A stretch of DNA of 64,000 nt, from assembly GCA_026390115.1 (NCBI GenBank), contig JAPLGO010000024.1, positions 33,293 through 97,292 of the forward strand. The letters are read 5' to 3'. Every line of letters begins with the position of its first letter. The stretch's first letter is position 1. The notes under the pieces are model-generated. The model searched no databases. It had not been told where the DNA came from and was given only the letters and a program-made list of their open reading frames with translations. This document shows positions 54,874-63,580 of the stretch, piece by piece. A program made the position numbers and the translations under genes. This stretch comes from Campylobacterales bacterium. GTDB taxonomy: Bacteria > Campylobacterota > Campylobacteria > Campylobacterales > Sulfurimonadaceae.

Positions 54874-56349
54874 TTAAATCAACGGATGATCCATCTCTTT
54901 TGGAATTTCTATATTCATAAGTTTCAAAACAGTCGGTGCTATGTTATTAAGCCCGCCGTTTTCTACTTTTGTAATTTCATCCGCCATCACAAAACACCAC
55001 ACTCTTCCGACCGTGTGATTTGTCAAAACCTCGCCGTTATCGTCTCGCATCTCTTCACAGTTTCCATGGTCAGATGTGATAACCAGAGCATAATCATTTT
55101 CTTTTGCTTTTTGAACAATGCGTCCAAGCTCGGTATCGACCGCGTTCACTGCTATTCTTGCCGCTTCAAAATCACCTGTATGTCCAACCATGTCACCATT
55201 TGCAAAGTTAACGACTATAAAATCATACTCTGCGTCCATGGCTTTTAAAACCTCGTCTCCAACTTCTGCCGCACTCATTTGCGGCTTTTCATCGTAAGTT
55301 TTTACATTTGGCGACGGAATAAGAACTCTCGTCTCATTCAAGTAAGGCTCATCAATTCCGCCATTAAAGAAGAAGGTGACATGTGCATATTTTTCGGTTT
55401 CTGCTGCGTGAAACTGCTTAAGTCCTTTTGCCGAGATGACCTCAGCCAGCGTGTTTATCGGAGAATCTTTTCTAAAGAGAACAGGATATGGAAAACTTTT
55501 GTCATATTCAGTGATGGTTGCAAGCGTAATTTCCACATGTTGTCTCTGGAACCCTGCAAAATTTTTATCACCCAAAACACTCACAATCTCTCGCATTCTG
55601 TCACTTCTGTAGTTTATGGTAAGTACGCTCTCACCGTCTTTCATGCCATCATAACCCTCAAACGCCGTCGGTGCGACAAACTCATCTGTTTCACCCAATG
55701 CGTACGAAGCAGTTATATATTCTGCCGCTGCTTTGTCAGTTTTTGGAGTTGCATTTACAATGGCATTGTAAGCTTTTTCTACCCTGTCCCAGCGATTATC
55801 TCTGTCCATTGCATAAAAACGACCTGCGATTGTGGCTATTCTTATCCTCTCACTCAAATGCGCTTCAACTTTTTGTAAAAATATTTTTGCAGAAGTCGGG
55901 GAAACATCCCTGCCATCAGTAATAAGATGTAAAAAAACTGTTTTTCCATTTTTTGCGGCAATATCTGCGATGCCCATGAAGTGATCGATATGCGAGTGAA
56001 CACCGCCATCGCTCATAAGCCCTATAAGATGCAGTCTATCTGAGGATTTAAAGAGCTTTTGCAACTCTTCATTTGCTTCCATTCTATCCTCTGAAAGAGC
56101 CAAAGAAATTTTTACCAAATCCTGATATAAAACTCTTCCGCTTCCTATGCTCATGTGCCCTACTTCGGAGTTGCCCATCTGCCCCTCAGGAAGACCGACA
56201 CTTAGCCCAAAAGTATCTATAAAAGAGTGTGGGACTTCTTTAAAAAGTTTATCATATATCGGTTTTTTAGCACTGTAGAAGGCATTAAACTCTGTTTTCG
56301 CAGAGTAGCCTATGCCATCAGTAATCACAAGAATTGCTTTTTTAGTCAA
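54874..56349 (-). CDS. gpmI: 2,3-bisphosphoglycerate-independent phosphoglycerate mutase
   Basis: This manganese enzyme converts 3- to 2-phosphoglycerate. 491 residues. It starts at TTG 56349 with AAAGGA seven bases upstream. The phosphatase domain opens ILVITDGIGYS, the nucleophile Ser is in MGNSEVGHMSIGSG, and HLIGLMSDGGVHSHIDH, TDGRDVSPTS and ITSDHGNCEEM carry further ligands. It is divergent from mraY; three hairpins follow its stop. Confidence 0.97.
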   Translation of the reverse strand: MTKKAILVITDGIGYSAKTEFNAFYSAKKPIYDKLFKEVPHSFIDTFGLSVGLPEGQMGNSEVGHMSIGSGRVLYQDLVKISLALSEDRMEANEELQKLFKSSDRLHLIGLMSDGGVHSHIDHFMGIADIAAKNGKTVFLHLITDGRDVSPTSAKIFLQKVEAHLSERIRIATIAGRFYAMDRDNRWDRVEKAYNAIVNATPKTDKAAAEYITASYALGETDEFVAPTAFEGYDGMKDGESVLTINYRSDRMREIVSVLGDKNFAGFQRQHVEITLATITEYDKSFPYPVLFRKDSPINTLAEVISAKGLKQFHAAETEKYAHVTFFFNGGIDEPYLNETRVLIPSPNVKTYDEKPQMSAAEVGDEVLKAMDAEYDFIVVNFANGDMVGHTGDFEAARIAVNAVDTELGRIVQKAKENDYALVITSDHGNCEEMRDDNGEVLTNHTVGRVWCFVMADEITKVENGGLNNIAPTVLKLMNIEIPKEMDHPLI

Positions 56350-56387
56350 TTAGTTTTCCTTTAAATGAAAGATTTAGGCTATTTTAC

Positions 56388-56393
56388 TATAAT
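56388..56393 (+). promoter_or_regulatory. -10 box of mraY-murD
   Basis: TATAAT in TTTACTATAATATCGC. The predicted start is near 56400, leaving about 24 nt before the TTG start of mraY, with AGGA as the ribosome site. It is in the short divergent gap with gpmI. Confidence 0.55.
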
Positions 56394-56423
56394 ATCGCTT
56401 TTAATTATCAACTAGGAACTATC

Positions 56424-57485
56424 TTGATTTATTGGTTATACGAACTCTCCGGTATTAACATCCTTGGATACATTACGATAAGAGCCGGCGTCTCCTTCTT
56501 TTTGGCTCTCTTTTTTACACTCTATTTATTGCCGAAGTTTATAAAATGGGCACAAAAAACATCAAGTGTTCAGCCAATAAACAACTGGGCGCCCCAAAGG
56601 CATCAAGACAAGGCAAGAACCCCTACAATGGGTGGAATAGTCTTTATCTCAGCTACTATTTTTGCTTCACTTTTAACCATAAAATTTTCAAATGTTTACG
56701 CACTCGGTGCTTTACTCACCCTTGTTCTATTCTCACTTATCGGTTTTCAGGATGACTTTGCAAAAATCAGAAAAAATCAAAATTTGGCAGGTCTAAAAGC
56801 CAGAACAAAACTATCCTTTCAAATAATTTCGGCTCTTTTGATTGCATCTTTTTTATACTTCTTTGCCGATTTCAACACTGACCTTTTCGTTCCGTTTTTG
56901 AAGATGCCGGTTATAAATATGGGCATGTATGCAATAGCTTTATGGGTGCTAGTCATCATCTCAACATCCAATGCAGTGAATTTAACCGACGGACTTGACG
57001 GTCTGGCTACTGTTCCATCCATCGCTGCTCTTGCCTCTTTTAGTATTATTATTTACATAACAGGAAATGTAAAAATAAGCTCTTACCTTTTAATGCCGAC
57101 TTTTGATGTCGGAGAAGTGGCTATTATTTCTAGCGCTTTGATGGGTGCATTAACAGGATTCTTATGGCACAACTGCCATCCTGCAGAAGTTTTTATGGGG
57201 GACAGCGGCTCTCTTGCCATTGGCGGATTTTTAGGCTATCTTGCAATCATCACGAAAAGCGAAATTTTACTTCTTCTTATCGGCTCTATTTTTGTTATTG
57301 AGGCACTCTCTGTTATTGTACAGGTTGGAAGCTATAAACTCCGCAAAAAAAGAGTTTTTTTGATGGCGCCTATTCACCACCACTTCGAGATGAAACAGTG
57401 GGCAGAAAACAAAATCATAGTAAGGTTTTGGATTATTGCCGTTTTATCCAATCTCATTGCTCTCATAACTTTAAAGATAAGATAA
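56424..57485 (+). CDS. mraY: Phospho-MurNAc-pentapeptide transferase
   Basis: MraY makes lipid I by moving phospho-MurNAc-pentapeptide to undecaprenyl phosphate in the inner membrane. 353 residues, ten membrane helices. It starts at TTG (56424). The catalytic region is FQDDFAKI with the neighbouring DD, NLTDGLDGLATVPS and FMGDSGSLAIGGFLG, and the C-terminal APIHHHFE. It overlaps murD (TAATG), so the two are coupled. Confidence 0.97.
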   Translation: MIYWLYELSGINILGYITIRAGVSFFLALFFTLYLLPKFIKWAQKTSSVQPINNWAPQRHQDKARTPTMGGIVFISATIFASLLTIKFSNVYALGALLTLVLFSLIGFQDDFAKIRKNQNLAGLKARTKLSFQIISALLIASFLYFFADFNTDLFVPFLKMPVINMGMYAIALWVLVIISTSNAVNLTDGLDGLATVPSIAALASFSIIIYITGNVKISSYLLMPTFDVGEVAIISSALMGALTGFLWHNCHPAEVFMGDSGSLAIGGFLGYLAIITKSEILLLLIGSIFVIEALSVIVQVGSYKLRKKRVFLMAPIHHHFEMKQWAENKIIVRFWIIAVLSNLIALITLKIR

Positions 57486-58687
57486 TGCAGAGGGTCTCTC
57501 TCTTTGGCTACGGCAAAACAACAAAGGCGCTAGCAAAAAAAATTGGACATGCTACATTTTACGATGATAAAGTCACAAAACCTTTTCGGGATGCGGATGG
57601 CTTTATGGTAAAACCCTCAAGTGAATTTAATCCGAAATATTCAGATTTAGAGATTCCGTCTCCTGGGATTCCACCTTACAATCCGCTTATAAAAAAAGCA
57701 AAAAATCTTATAAGCGAGTATGATTTTTTTGAAAAAGTTGCACCTCTTAGCATCTGGATAAGCGGAACAAACGGCAAAACAACAACAACGCAGATGATGC
57801 AATATCTGCTCAAGGACAAGGGGAGCCAAGAGGGTGGAAACATCGGAACACCTCTGGCTGACTTGAATCCAAATGCTAGCATGTGGATTTTGGAGACAAG
57901 CTCCTTTACGATGCACTACACAAATATCGCAAAACCCAATATCTATGTTCTTCTCCCTCTTACTCCCGACCATATAAGCTGGCATGGAAGTATGGACGAA
58001 TATGTAAAAGCCAAGTTGAAACCGCTTGAGAGTATGCGAGAAGGCGAGGTTGTAATCCTTCCTCATTCCTATAAAGATATAGCTACAAAAGCGCATGTTA
58101 TCAGCTATAAAGATACAGATGAGATAGCAGACTGTTTTGGAATTGATACTGCAAAAGTAAAATTCAAAGGCGCTTTTTTAGCAGATGCACTATTGGCCAT
58201 GGCTGTTGATAAAATACTTTTTGATAGAGTTGATTACGATAAAATCAATAGTTTTGTTATCGACCCGCACCGCCAAGAGGAGCTTCGAGATAGCAAAAAC
58301 CGTCTTTGGGTCAATGATACAAAAGCGACAAATCTAGATGCAAGTATAGCCGCACTCAAACGCTATAAAGACTCTTTTATCCACTTGATTTTAGGGGGCG
58401 ATGACAAAGGTGTAGAACTCGATGAACTTTTTGTTTTTATGAAAGATTTGAATCTCATGCTCTATGCCATCGGCTCAAACCAAGAGAAGCTTCTCAACCT
58501 CTCCAAAAAATATAATCTAAAAATTTTGGCATGTGGAAATTTGCTCAGTGCCGTTGAAGCAATAGATAAAGTCCTTCAAAGCGATGCAGTAGCACTTCTC
58601 TCTCCAGCAGCAGCAAGTCTTGACCAATTTACTTCCTACGCGCAAAGAGGCGATATTTTCAAAGAAGCAGTAAGAAAACTTTTATGA
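57485..58687 (+). CDS. murD: UDP-N-acetylmuramoylalanine-D-glutamate ligase
   Basis: MurD adds D-Glu to UDP-MurNAc-Ala. About 400 residues from the ATG at 57485, which overlaps the mraY stop; the longer frame begins inside mraY. It has the UDP-binding start MQRVSLFGYGKTTKALA, P-loop WISGTNGKTTTTQMMQ, LETSSFTMHYT and DPHRQEELRDSKNRLWVNDT. D-Glu for this step comes from MurI, also in this window. purN overlaps its end by 4 nt. Confidence 0.96.
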   Translation: MQRVSLFGYGKTTKALAKKIGHATFYDDKVTKPFRDADGFMVKPSSEFNPKYSDLEIPSPGIPPYNPLIKKAKNLISEYDFFEKVAPLSIWISGTNGKTTTTQMMQYLLKDKGSQEGGNIGTPLADLNPNASMWILETSSFTMHYTNIAKPNIYVLLPLTPDHISWHGSMDEYVKAKLKPLESMREGEVVILPHSYKDIATKAHVISYKDTDEIADCFGIDTAKVKFKGAFLADALLAMAVDKILFDRVDYDKINSFVIDPHRQEELRDSKNRLWVNDTKATNLDASIAALKRYKDSFIHLILGGDDKGVELDELFVFMKDLNLMLYAIGSNQEKLLNLSKKYNLKILACGNLLSAVEAIDKVLQSDAVALLSPAAASLDQFTSYAQRGDIFKEAVRKLL

Positions 58688-59247
58688 CAAAAATAGCTGT
58701 TTTGGCTTCGCACAACGGAAGCGGACTCGATGCACTCTACAAGGCATCAATAGAGAAAGTCCTTGATATCGAAATTGCACTTGTCATCTCAAACAACACA
58801 AATGCAAAAGCACTCCAAAATGCCCAAAAGTATAAGATTGCAAACTTTGTACTCAACGATACAACAAGCCAGAATCCACACGCCAAGATGCAAGAGCTTT
58901 TACATGCGTATGATTGCCAATACATCTTTCTCTCTGGATACATGAAAAAACTTCCATCCTATATCACAAACAATTTCAAAGTCATCAATTCCCACCCTTC
59001 CCTCCTTCCAAACTTCGGAGGTAGTGGCATGTATGGAAGATTTGTACATGAAGCTGTCATAAAAAATAGAGAGCTCAAAAGCGGTGTTACTATCCATGAA
59101 GTCAACGAAAATTACGATGAAGGCAAAATTATTTTACAAAGAAGTATTCTCTTGTCAGAAAACGAAACAGTGGATTCACTTGAAGCAAAAATAAAAAAAC
59201 TTGAGGCAGCCGCTATCGTAGATGGATTTGGATTATGTTTGAAATAA
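58684..59247 (+). CDS. purN: Phosphoribosylglycinamide formyltransferase
   Basis: PurN transfers a formyl group from formyl-tetrahydrofolate to GAR in purine synthesis. 187 residues, slightly short. KIAVLASHNGSGLDALYKA is the phosphate-binding start; NSHPSLLPNFGGSGMYGRFV holds the catalytic His and NSHPSLLP signature; GVTIHEVNENYDEGKII has the Asp that acts with it. It overlaps murD upstream and the TRIC-type gene downstream (13 nt). Confidence 0.95.
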   Translation: MTKIAVLASHNGSGLDALYKASIEKVLDIEIALVISNNTNAKALQNAQKYKIANFVLNDTTSQNPHAKMQELLHAYDCQYIFLSGYMKKLPSYITNNFKVINSHPSLLPNFGGSGMYGRFVHEAVIKNRELKSGVTIHEVNENYDEGKIILQRSILLSENETVDSLEAKIKKLEAAAIVDGFGLCLK

Positions 59248-59834
59248 CTGAGTATATAGGAATTGTTGCGTTTTCAATGAGTGGTTTTTTTGTCGCAACA
59301 AAAAATAAACTCGATTTGCTTGGTGTTTTGATTGCAACATTTTTAACCGCACTTGGAGGAGGAATACTTCGTGATATAGCAGTGAACAAAATTCCCTTCA
59401 CATTTTTAAATAACTATCCCGCTATTATCGTTGTTAGCGTCCTATTTTTACTCATTCTTTTCAAATTTCACAAAAGAAACTCTATCGAGAATAAGCCTAT
59501 TTTTATCATTAGCGACTCTATAGGTCTCGTCTCTTTTAGTATTTCAGGCGCAATTATCGGCATTGAAAATCATTTCAATTTAGCGGGTGTTTTATCTATG
59601 GCATTTTTAACGGCAGTAGGTGGTGGAATAGCACGAGATATAATTATAAATGAAGTTCCTTTTGTTTTTAAAACTGGCTTTTATGGAACAATATCTCTAC
59701 TGGTTGGTTTAGTTCTCTATTTGCTCCATCAATTCAATTACACTTCATTTTTCAATATAACAATCCTCTTTTTCTTGAGTGTAGGGCTAAGAATTGTAGC
59801 CTATTACCAAAAATGGTCTATTCCCCTCAAATAA
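59235..59834 (+). CDS. TRIC/UPF0126 family cation channel-like protein
   Basis: This 199-residue protein has seven predicted helices and two internally similar halves: GVLIATFLTALGGGILRDIA and GVLSMAFLTAVGGGIARDII. The GGGxxRD block in each half is the signature of UPF0126 proteins, bacterial relatives of trimeric intracellular cation channels. The ATG overlaps the end of purN. Its role beside purine genes is unclear; position may be coincidental. Confidence 0.88.
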   Translation: MFEITEYIGIVAFSMSGFFVATKNKLDLLGVLIATFLTALGGGILRDIAVNKIPFTFLNNYPAIIVVSVLFLLILFKFHKRNSIENKPIFIISDSIGLVSFSISGAIIGIENHFNLAGVLSMAFLTAVGGGIARDIIINEVPFVFKTGFYGTISLLVGLVLYLLHQFNYTSFFNITILFFLSVGLRIVAYYQKWSIPLK

Positions 59835-59872
59835 ACACACATACGCTAAGCTAACTTTCAGCACATCAAAGA

Positions 59873-59878
59873 TATAAT
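59873..59878 (+). promoter_or_regulatory. -10 box of the tRNA-Phe pair
   Basis: TATAAT in AAAGATATAATCACGC, 16 nt before the first tRNA. A likely start is about 59886. The second tRNA, 39 nt downstream of the first, has its own AT-rich leader (TTATTATAT) but no clear box. Confidence 0.6.
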
Positions 59879-59894
59879 CACGCTCTTTAAAAGT

Positions 59895-59970
59895 GGCCAA
59901 TTAGCTCAGTCGGTAGAGCAAATGACTGAAAATCATTGTGTCCTTGGTTCGATTCCGAGATTGGCCACCA
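59895..59970 (+). tRNA. tRNA-Phe (GAA), copy 1
   Basis: 76 nt including encoded CCA. Acceptor stem GGCCAAT/ATTGGCC, D stem GCTC/GAGC, anticodon stem AATGA/TCATT with loop CTGAAAA (anticodon GAA), T loop TTCGATT. All stems pair; the T stem has one G-T pair. It is 60 nt after the TRIC-type gene. Confidence 0.97.
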
Positions 59971-60009
59971 CCTCTTTTAAAAACATTACTTTATTAATTT
60001 TTATTATAT

Positions 60010-60085
60010 GGCCTGTTAGCTCAGTCGGTAGAGCAAATGACTGAAAATCATTGTGTCCTTGGTTCGATTCCGAGACAGGCCACCA
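60010..60085 (+). tRNA. tRNA-Phe (GAA), copy 2 with a different acceptor stem
   Basis: 76 nt with CCA. The body from the D arm to the T arm is identical to copy 1, but the acceptor stem is GGCCTGT/ACAGGCC, with matched changes on both sides that keep pairing. It should also be read as Phe. Confidence 0.97.
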
Positions 60086-60436
60086 TATATAAAAAGTAAA
60101 TTTTCCCCAATTTTTAACATCACTCAAAACCGTCAAAAAACTTTTGTGTAGTAATGTGTTAACAAATAAATCCTAAACCATGTATAAAATCTTTTTGTGG
60201 CATATACTGTGCATATACATCTAAAGTCATTGAGCTATCTTTATCTCTAAATTGCATTTTCTAAAATAATATATCTATGTATATTATTTGATATAATTAA
60301 CAATATTTTATCAATAGTTTAATGCCTAAATTATGGGGTTCCAAGAAATAATCTTAAGATGCTTTAATGCTCATTTCTTTTTTTAACTCTTTAATACATC
60401 GACACCCTAAATATAAACTTAGCAAGGAGTACATGC
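60086..60436. other. Accessory gap between tRNA-Phe and the PAS gene
   Basis: 351 nt without an intact gene. It holds the integrase remnant at 60159-60257 and then about 180 nt of AT-rich sequence in which I see only the ribosome site of the PAS gene (AAGGAG at its end) and no clear -10 box. No duplicate of the tRNA 3' end is present in it. Confidence 0.5.
60159..60257 (-). pseudogene. Relic of a tyrosine integrase C-terminus
   Basis: A 32-codon minus-strand frame from ATG at 60257 reads MQFRDKDSSMTLDVYAQYMP and ends QKDFIHGLGFIC. MTLDVYAQYMP matches the end of phage-type integrases around the catalytic Tyr (consensus -MTxDxYaxxxP). A TAG stop lies two codons before the ATG, and no other catalytic box is found upstream. 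It is therefore a 3' fragment, left beside a tRNA gene, the usual insertion site for such elements. Confidence 0.55.
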
Positions 60437-62350
60437 ATGAGGATTTCTGTCAATCGATTTTTGTATTTTGGAACATTTATTGGTACAGTGGTAGTGCTAT
60501 CACTTTTTTGGCTCGCAGCCTCTCAAATAAAGGAAATGCTACAGATAACCGAACGATTTTATAATCATTCTTTTATCGTCACCAATAACATTCAAGATGT
60601 CCTTGTTGATACGCGAGCCCTTTTGGAAATTACAACAAAATCAGTTTATCAAGATGAAACACCAGCCGACGTCTTAGCTCAAATGAAAAAAATCCAATTC
60701 AAAATCGATACCGAACTTCAAACCACAGCCAAACATTATTTAGGCAATCCTAAGGATGTTGAAACAATTCGCGCCACTTTGTTAGACCTAGAAGCTCAAA
60801 TGAATCAAGCACTTTTGTTTATGCTTGATAATAAAAACTTAGAGGCAAAAAGTTATCTACACTCACATCAATCTGAAGCTCTCTATCTTCAAATCTCTGA
60901 TAAAATCAATGTAGTTCTAAATTTTGCTTATCACAAATCCGATGAACTTAAACAATCAACAGTCACAAAACTTGAAAACGATATCATCTCTCTTGCCATT
61001 CTCTCTTTAATGATTTTATTTAGTGGTATTTTGCTTGCAATTAAAACGATTCGCTACTCCAGACGAGAATTTGAAACTATACATATTACGCTCGACAATA
61101 TAAAAAATGAGGTTTACTTACCCATTGAAATTAACAGCAATGATATTGAAGAATTTCACAATTTAAAATCATCCATCAATCACATGCTTTCTACTATCGT
61201 CTTATCAAAAGAAAAAATTCAATCGGAACGACAACGCTGTCAGGCTCTTATGAAATATTCTTCAGACGGTATTTTTATTATGGGTATAGATGGCAGTCTC
61301 AAAGAGTGCAGCCAAAGGGCAGCTAACATGCTTGGATACTCCATGGAAGAGATGTTAAAGCTTAATGTTTATGATTGGGACACGATGATTCCAGTCAATG
61401 AACTTCCGACGCTAATTGATTCTATTCAAATACAAACTCCCATGTATTTTGAAACCAAACACAAAAGAAAAGATGGATCAATTTATGATGCAGCTATTAC
61501 AGCAACTAAAATAAACATTGGAGAAAACATTTTACTCTACGCATCGACGCGCGATATAACTCATCAAAAAATTATTGAAAACGAGCTCCTCGAAACAAAC
61601 AAAAAATTGAGTACTATCGCTGCGAATATTCCGGGAGTTGTTTATACTTATCAATTGTTTCCAGATGGCAGAAGCTGTTTTCCCTATGCATCAGAACATA
61701 TTTATGACATTTATGGGGTAACTCCGCAAGAGGTTGAAGAAGATAGTACAAAAGTTTTTAGCGTATTGCATCCGGAAGATTTGAATCATGTTGCCAAAAC
61801 TATACAAATCTCTTTTGAGGAACTCACATTGTGGGAAGTTGAATATCGTGTTATTCATCCAGACAGAGGGATTCTATGGGTCAGAGGGATTGCAAAACCT
61901 GAAAAACAATCCGACAACAGTGTGTTATGGTATGGCTATATTTATGACATAACTGAAAGTAAATTGGCTGAATTAGCGATAGAAAATGCCAAAAGTTACT
62001 ACGAAACGCTCTTAGAATATGCATCAGATGGTGTCCATATATTGGATGCAGATGGCAATATTATTGCTTACAGCCGCTCTTTTGCACAATATCTGGGTTA
62101 TGAATACGATGAAGTCAAAAACCTAAATGTCAAGGATTGGGATTCAGGTATTCCCAAAGAGCAATTGAGTGATATTATTAAAGAGTTAATGAGCAATCCA
62201 AGAACATTTGAAACAAAACACAGCAAGAAAGATGGAACAATTTTGGATGTTCAAATCAGCTCTCAAGTGGTGGATTATAAAAATGCCCTTTTTTCATATT
62301 TCTTAAAGTCTAATCAAACCTCTTCAAAAGCCCTTGTTTACGATACTTAG
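60437..62350 (+). CDS. Membrane PAS sensor, probably truncated at its C-terminus
   Basis: 637 residues. Membrane helices at about 7-28 and 183-203 flank a helical periplasmic sensor (four-helix-bundle type). A HAMP-like linker is followed by three PAS domains: about 272-378, 395-505 and 515-617. PAS1 and PAS3 are similar (SSDGIFIMGIDGS and ASDGVHILDADGN; FETKHKRKDGSI and FETKHSKKDGTI). PAS3 breaks off after VQISSQVVDYKNA and ends in unrelated LFSYFLKSNQTSSKALVYDT. No histidine kinase, GGDEF or MCP output remains. The best explanation is insertion of the element carrying the integrase downstream. The ATG has AAGGAG seven bases upstream. Confidence 0.88.
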   Translation: MRISVNRFLYFGTFIGTVVVLSLFWLAASQIKEMLQITERFYNHSFIVTNNIQDVLVDTRALLEITTKSVYQDETPADVLAQMKKIQFKIDTELQTTAKHYLGNPKDVETIRATLLDLEAQMNQALLFMLDNKNLEAKSYLHSHQSEALYLQISDKINVVLNFAYHKSDELKQSTVTKLENDIISLAILSLMILFSGILLAIKTIRYSRREFETIHITLDNIKNEVYLPIEINSNDIEEFHNLKSSINHMLSTIVLSKEKIQSERQRCQALMKYSSDGIFIMGIDGSLKECSQRAANMLGYSMEEMLKLNVYDWDTMIPVNELPTLIDSIQIQTPMYFETKHKRKDGSIYDAAITATKINIGENILLYASTRDITHQKIIENELLETNKKLSTIAANIPGVVYTYQLFPDGRSCFPYASEHIYDIYGVTPQEVEEDSTKVFSVLHPEDLNHVAKTIQISFEELTLWEVEYRVIHPDRGILWVRGIAKPEKQSDNSVLWYGYIYDITESKLAELAIENAKSYYETLLEYASDGVHILDADGNIIAYSRSFAQYLGYEYDEVKNLNVKDWDSGIPKEQLSDIIKELMSNPRTFETKHSKKDGTILDVQISSQVVDYKNALFSYFLKSNQTSSKALVYDT

Positions 62351-62404
62351 AGCCATTTATTGTATAATCATACTCACATAAATATAATCAAGTTATTTTA
62401 AACT

Positions 62405-62425
62405 TGGTTACCAATAGGTTACCAA
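62405..62425 (+). promoter_or_regulatory. Direct repeats of GGTTACCAA over the integrase ribosome site
   Basis: Two copies of GGTTACCAA (62406-62414, 62417-62425) with an 11-nt period, each part of a near-palindromic TTGGTTACCAA-like unit. The second overlaps the AGG ribosome site and ends just before the ATG. They look like an operator or arm-type site. Confidence 0.4.
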
Positions 62426-62426
62426 A

Positions 62427-63530
62427 ATGGCATATATAAATTCAAAGAAATACGGTTCAGCAGTACAATTATATCTCAAAGCTAATGGAGATATTTCATA
62501 CTCCATTACATATAAAGATGAAGATAATAAACTAAAGCGAATAAAAATAGGCGACAAGTCAAAAGGTATAACAGAGCCTTATTGTAATCAAAAAAGAAAT
62601 GAAGTTATCAACAGTGTTAGACTTGGAACAGATGTACCGATTAAGCATAAAAAAAAGAGTGGTGTTTTGTTTGGTGAAATCGCAAAAAAATATTTAGATG
62701 ATTTAAAACTACATGCAAGTGAGAATACGATTAAAGATGTTGAGAGTAAATATTATAAACATTTAGAGGAAGTTTTTAAAGATGTGCCAGTAGATAGAAT
62801 AAAATCTGATGATTTAGTGAAATTACAAAAAGAGAAAATCAATATTTTGTCGGCAACTACCACCAATTATATTGTAGAACTTGTCGGCACTATTATAAAT
62901 TTTGGACTAAAAAAAGATTTATGTAAAATAATAAATCCAGTGATAAAAGTAAAAAGATTTAAGATTGATAATAATAGAGAAAGATTTTTAGTGCAAGAAG
63001 AACTTAATAAGTTATATGAAAATTTATCTGATAATGAACTTTTAAAATTATTTGTAAAACTTTCACTTACTACTGGCGGTAGGCTTGAAACAATACTTCA
63101 CATACAAAAGAAAGATATTGATTTAGCAACAAATATGATAACTCTATGTGATTTAAAAAATAAAGATACATATCGAAGTTTTTTAACTGATGAAGTTTCT
63201 AAATTAATTAGTGTAAAAATAGATGGACTTAAGCCAAATGATTATTTAGTGAGTCTAAATGGGGAAAAAATTACATCAAGACAAATACAAAGCAGATTAA
63301 AGCCAAAACTTGACAAACTATTTAACGCAGACCTTGATATAAGTGATAGAAAAAACAGAGTCGTGATACATACATTAAGACATACTTTTGCTTCACACTT
63401 AGCTATAAAAGGCACACCAATATTTACTATTCAAAACCTGATGAACCATAAAGATATTAAGCAAACAATGAGATATGCAAAGTTAGCCCCTGATAGTGGT
63501 AGGAATTTCGTGAATGATTTGTATCAATAA
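62427..63530 (+). CDS. Tyrosine site-specific integrase
   Basis: This 367-residue protein is of the phage/ICE integrase family. An N-terminal arm-binding part (1-70; LKANGDISYSITYKDEDNK) and a SAM-like core-binding domain (80-180; FGEIAKKYLDDLKLHASENT) precede the catalytic domain. The Arg is in TTGGRLETILHI, the His-x-x-Arg in IHTLRHTFASHL, the second His in LMNHKDIKQTMRY and the nucleophile Tyr in MRYAKLAP; all are present, so it should be active. It lies just after the break in the PAS gene and points into the right edge. Confidence 0.95.
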   Translation: MAYINSKKYGSAVQLYLKANGDISYSITYKDEDNKLKRIKIGDKSKGITEPYCNQKRNEVINSVRLGTDVPIKHKKKSGVLFGEIAKKYLDDLKLHASENTIKDVESKYYKHLEEVFKDVPVDRIKSDDLVKLQKEKINILSATTTNYIVELVGTIINFGLKKDLCKIINPVIKVKRFKIDNNRERFLVQEELNKLYENLSDNELLKLFVKLSLTTGGRLETILHIQKKDIDLATNMITLCDLKNKDTYRSFLTDEVSKLISVKIDGLKPNDYLVSLNGEKITSRQIQSRLKPKLDKLFNADLDISDRKNRVVIHTLRHTFASHLAIKGTPIFTIQNLMNHKDIKQTMRYAKLAPDSGRNFVNDLYQ

Positions 63531-63580
63531 AAATTTAACTCACCGCGAAAGCTTACGAAATGTAATGAAGTAAGTCGTGG

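Noticed and set aside
54871..55878. Long plus-strand frames (125 and 199 codons) in gpmI
   Set aside because: They are antisense to conserved gpmI motifs; Cys/Phe-rich translation is typical of an antisense shadow.
60086..60436. Duplicated tRNA 3' end as an attachment site in the gap after tRNA-Phe
   Set aside because: Apart from the two tRNA genes I found no second copy of the TTCGATTCCGAG segment in the window.
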